NCBI RefSeq assembly: GCF_026262505.1
Contig: NC_067206.1
Span: 3,686,879-3,750,878 of the forward strand
Direction: 5' to 3'
Source of the DNA: Trichomonas vaginalis G3
Taxonomy: Eukaryota; Parabasalia; Trichomonadida; Trichomonadidae
DNA: 64,000 nt
In this document: piece after piece, positions 63,854-64,000 of the stretch
How the letters are laid out: each line of letters begins with the position of its first letter
Position numbering within the stretch: the first letter of the stretch is position 1
Notes under the pieces: model-generated
The model's input: only the letters and a program-made list of their open reading frames with translations
The model's database searches: none
What the model was told of the DNA's origin: nothing
Translations under genes and position numbers: made by a program

Positions 63854-63944
63854 GTTCTTACAATAAAAATAAAAAATATTTTTTTTAAAAAACTAACTTT
63901 ATTTTTTATGTTTTTTTGTGAAAGTGTCAAAACTCATGAATTTC

Positions 63945-64000
63945 ATGAGTTTTCTACGATGTTAGAAAACGTGTTAGAAAACGTGTTAGATCTAACATTC
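63945..64000. repeat. GTTAGATCTAAC palindromes at the window edge
   Basis: GATGTTAGAAAACGTGTTAG is followed by a second GTTAGAAAACGTGTTAG-like unit and GTTAGATCTAACATTC. Same family as the repeats at 49645-50300 and 62640-62935. Confidence 0.7.

Larger units (their letters stand above)
49266..64000. mobile_element. Polinton/Maverick-2, left 14.7 kb
   Basis: It starts with AGTGGGGCTTCC, the same terminal repeat as Polinton-1 in opposite orientation, and runs off the right edge. Parts in order: terminal repeat, a large repeat block, coiled-coil protein, low-complexity protein, two unknown proteins, major capsid-like protein, small proteins, capsid-like jelly-roll candidate, SF3 helicase, packaging ATPase, KilA-N protein, GIY-YIG-like protein and a 304-aa unknown. 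No integrase, protein-primed polymerase or protease is within the window. Most genes are open, suggesting a fairly young copy, but about four are broken. Treated as a fossil. Confidence 0.82.

Noticed and set aside
1-64000. tRNA or rRNA genes
   Set aside because: No cloverleaf with A and B boxes and no rRNA-like segment was noticed on reading; a covariance-model search was not possible here.

Overview
The window looks like a transposon-saturated stretch of a trichomonad genome (Trichomonas vaginalis or a close relative). The reasons are the very AT-rich DNA, Inr-like TCAYTTW motifs a few bases before start codons, a GT61-type glycosyltransferase gene, Maverick/Polinton elements that carry a Dam-type adenine methyltransferase, and many MULE, hAT and rve-type transposons. 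This is inference from content; no rRNA or other species marker is present. Only one convincing host gene was found (GT61, 14070-15317, minus strand).

Layout. 1-2900 is the end of one Polinton (terminal repeat 2807-2900). 2901-4928 holds a frameshifted MULE transposase. 5178-5974 is an array of DNA hairpins, next to a full-length hAT (5994-9679, 8-bp target duplication). 9919-13389 is a MULE with an intact 480-aa transposase, interrupted by a foldback element (10203-11461). A hAT remnant and the GT61 gene follow. 16407-22514 is an internally deleted hAT that carries a 5-kb hairpin-bearing element (17351-22335). 24131-32496 is a Ginger-like element with an rve-fold transposase and three nested insertions. 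33975-46907 is another MULE-type element, split by a Ginger foldback, by a second MULE with an intact gene (which itself holds two further insertions) and by a second hairpin-bearing element. 46908-49228 repeats 11371-13691 at the same length. 49266-64000 is the start of a second Polinton: terminal repeat, repeat block, then capsid, SF3 helicase, packaging ATPase, KilA-N and GIY-YIG-like genes, running off the right edge.

The most interesting signals are three. (1) Two insertions of one MULE-type family are flanked by direct repeats of exactly 90 bp that abut the element ends, and a third by 81 bp; this is far longer than the 7-11 bp known for MULEs. (2) Arrays of near-perfect 20-27 bp hairpins lie inside non-autonomous elements of different types; in the best array two hairpin classes alternate and one class nearly always has an 8-nt loop. 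(3) An AAAGTGACA-type motif sits just inside the ends of unrelated element families.

The transposon genes act only on their own families. The nesting gives a relative order: MULE-4 went into an already duplicated Ginger/MULE segment, Ginger-D, MULE-B and the hairpin element then went into MULE-4 minisatellite DNA, and E1 and E2 went into MULE-B.
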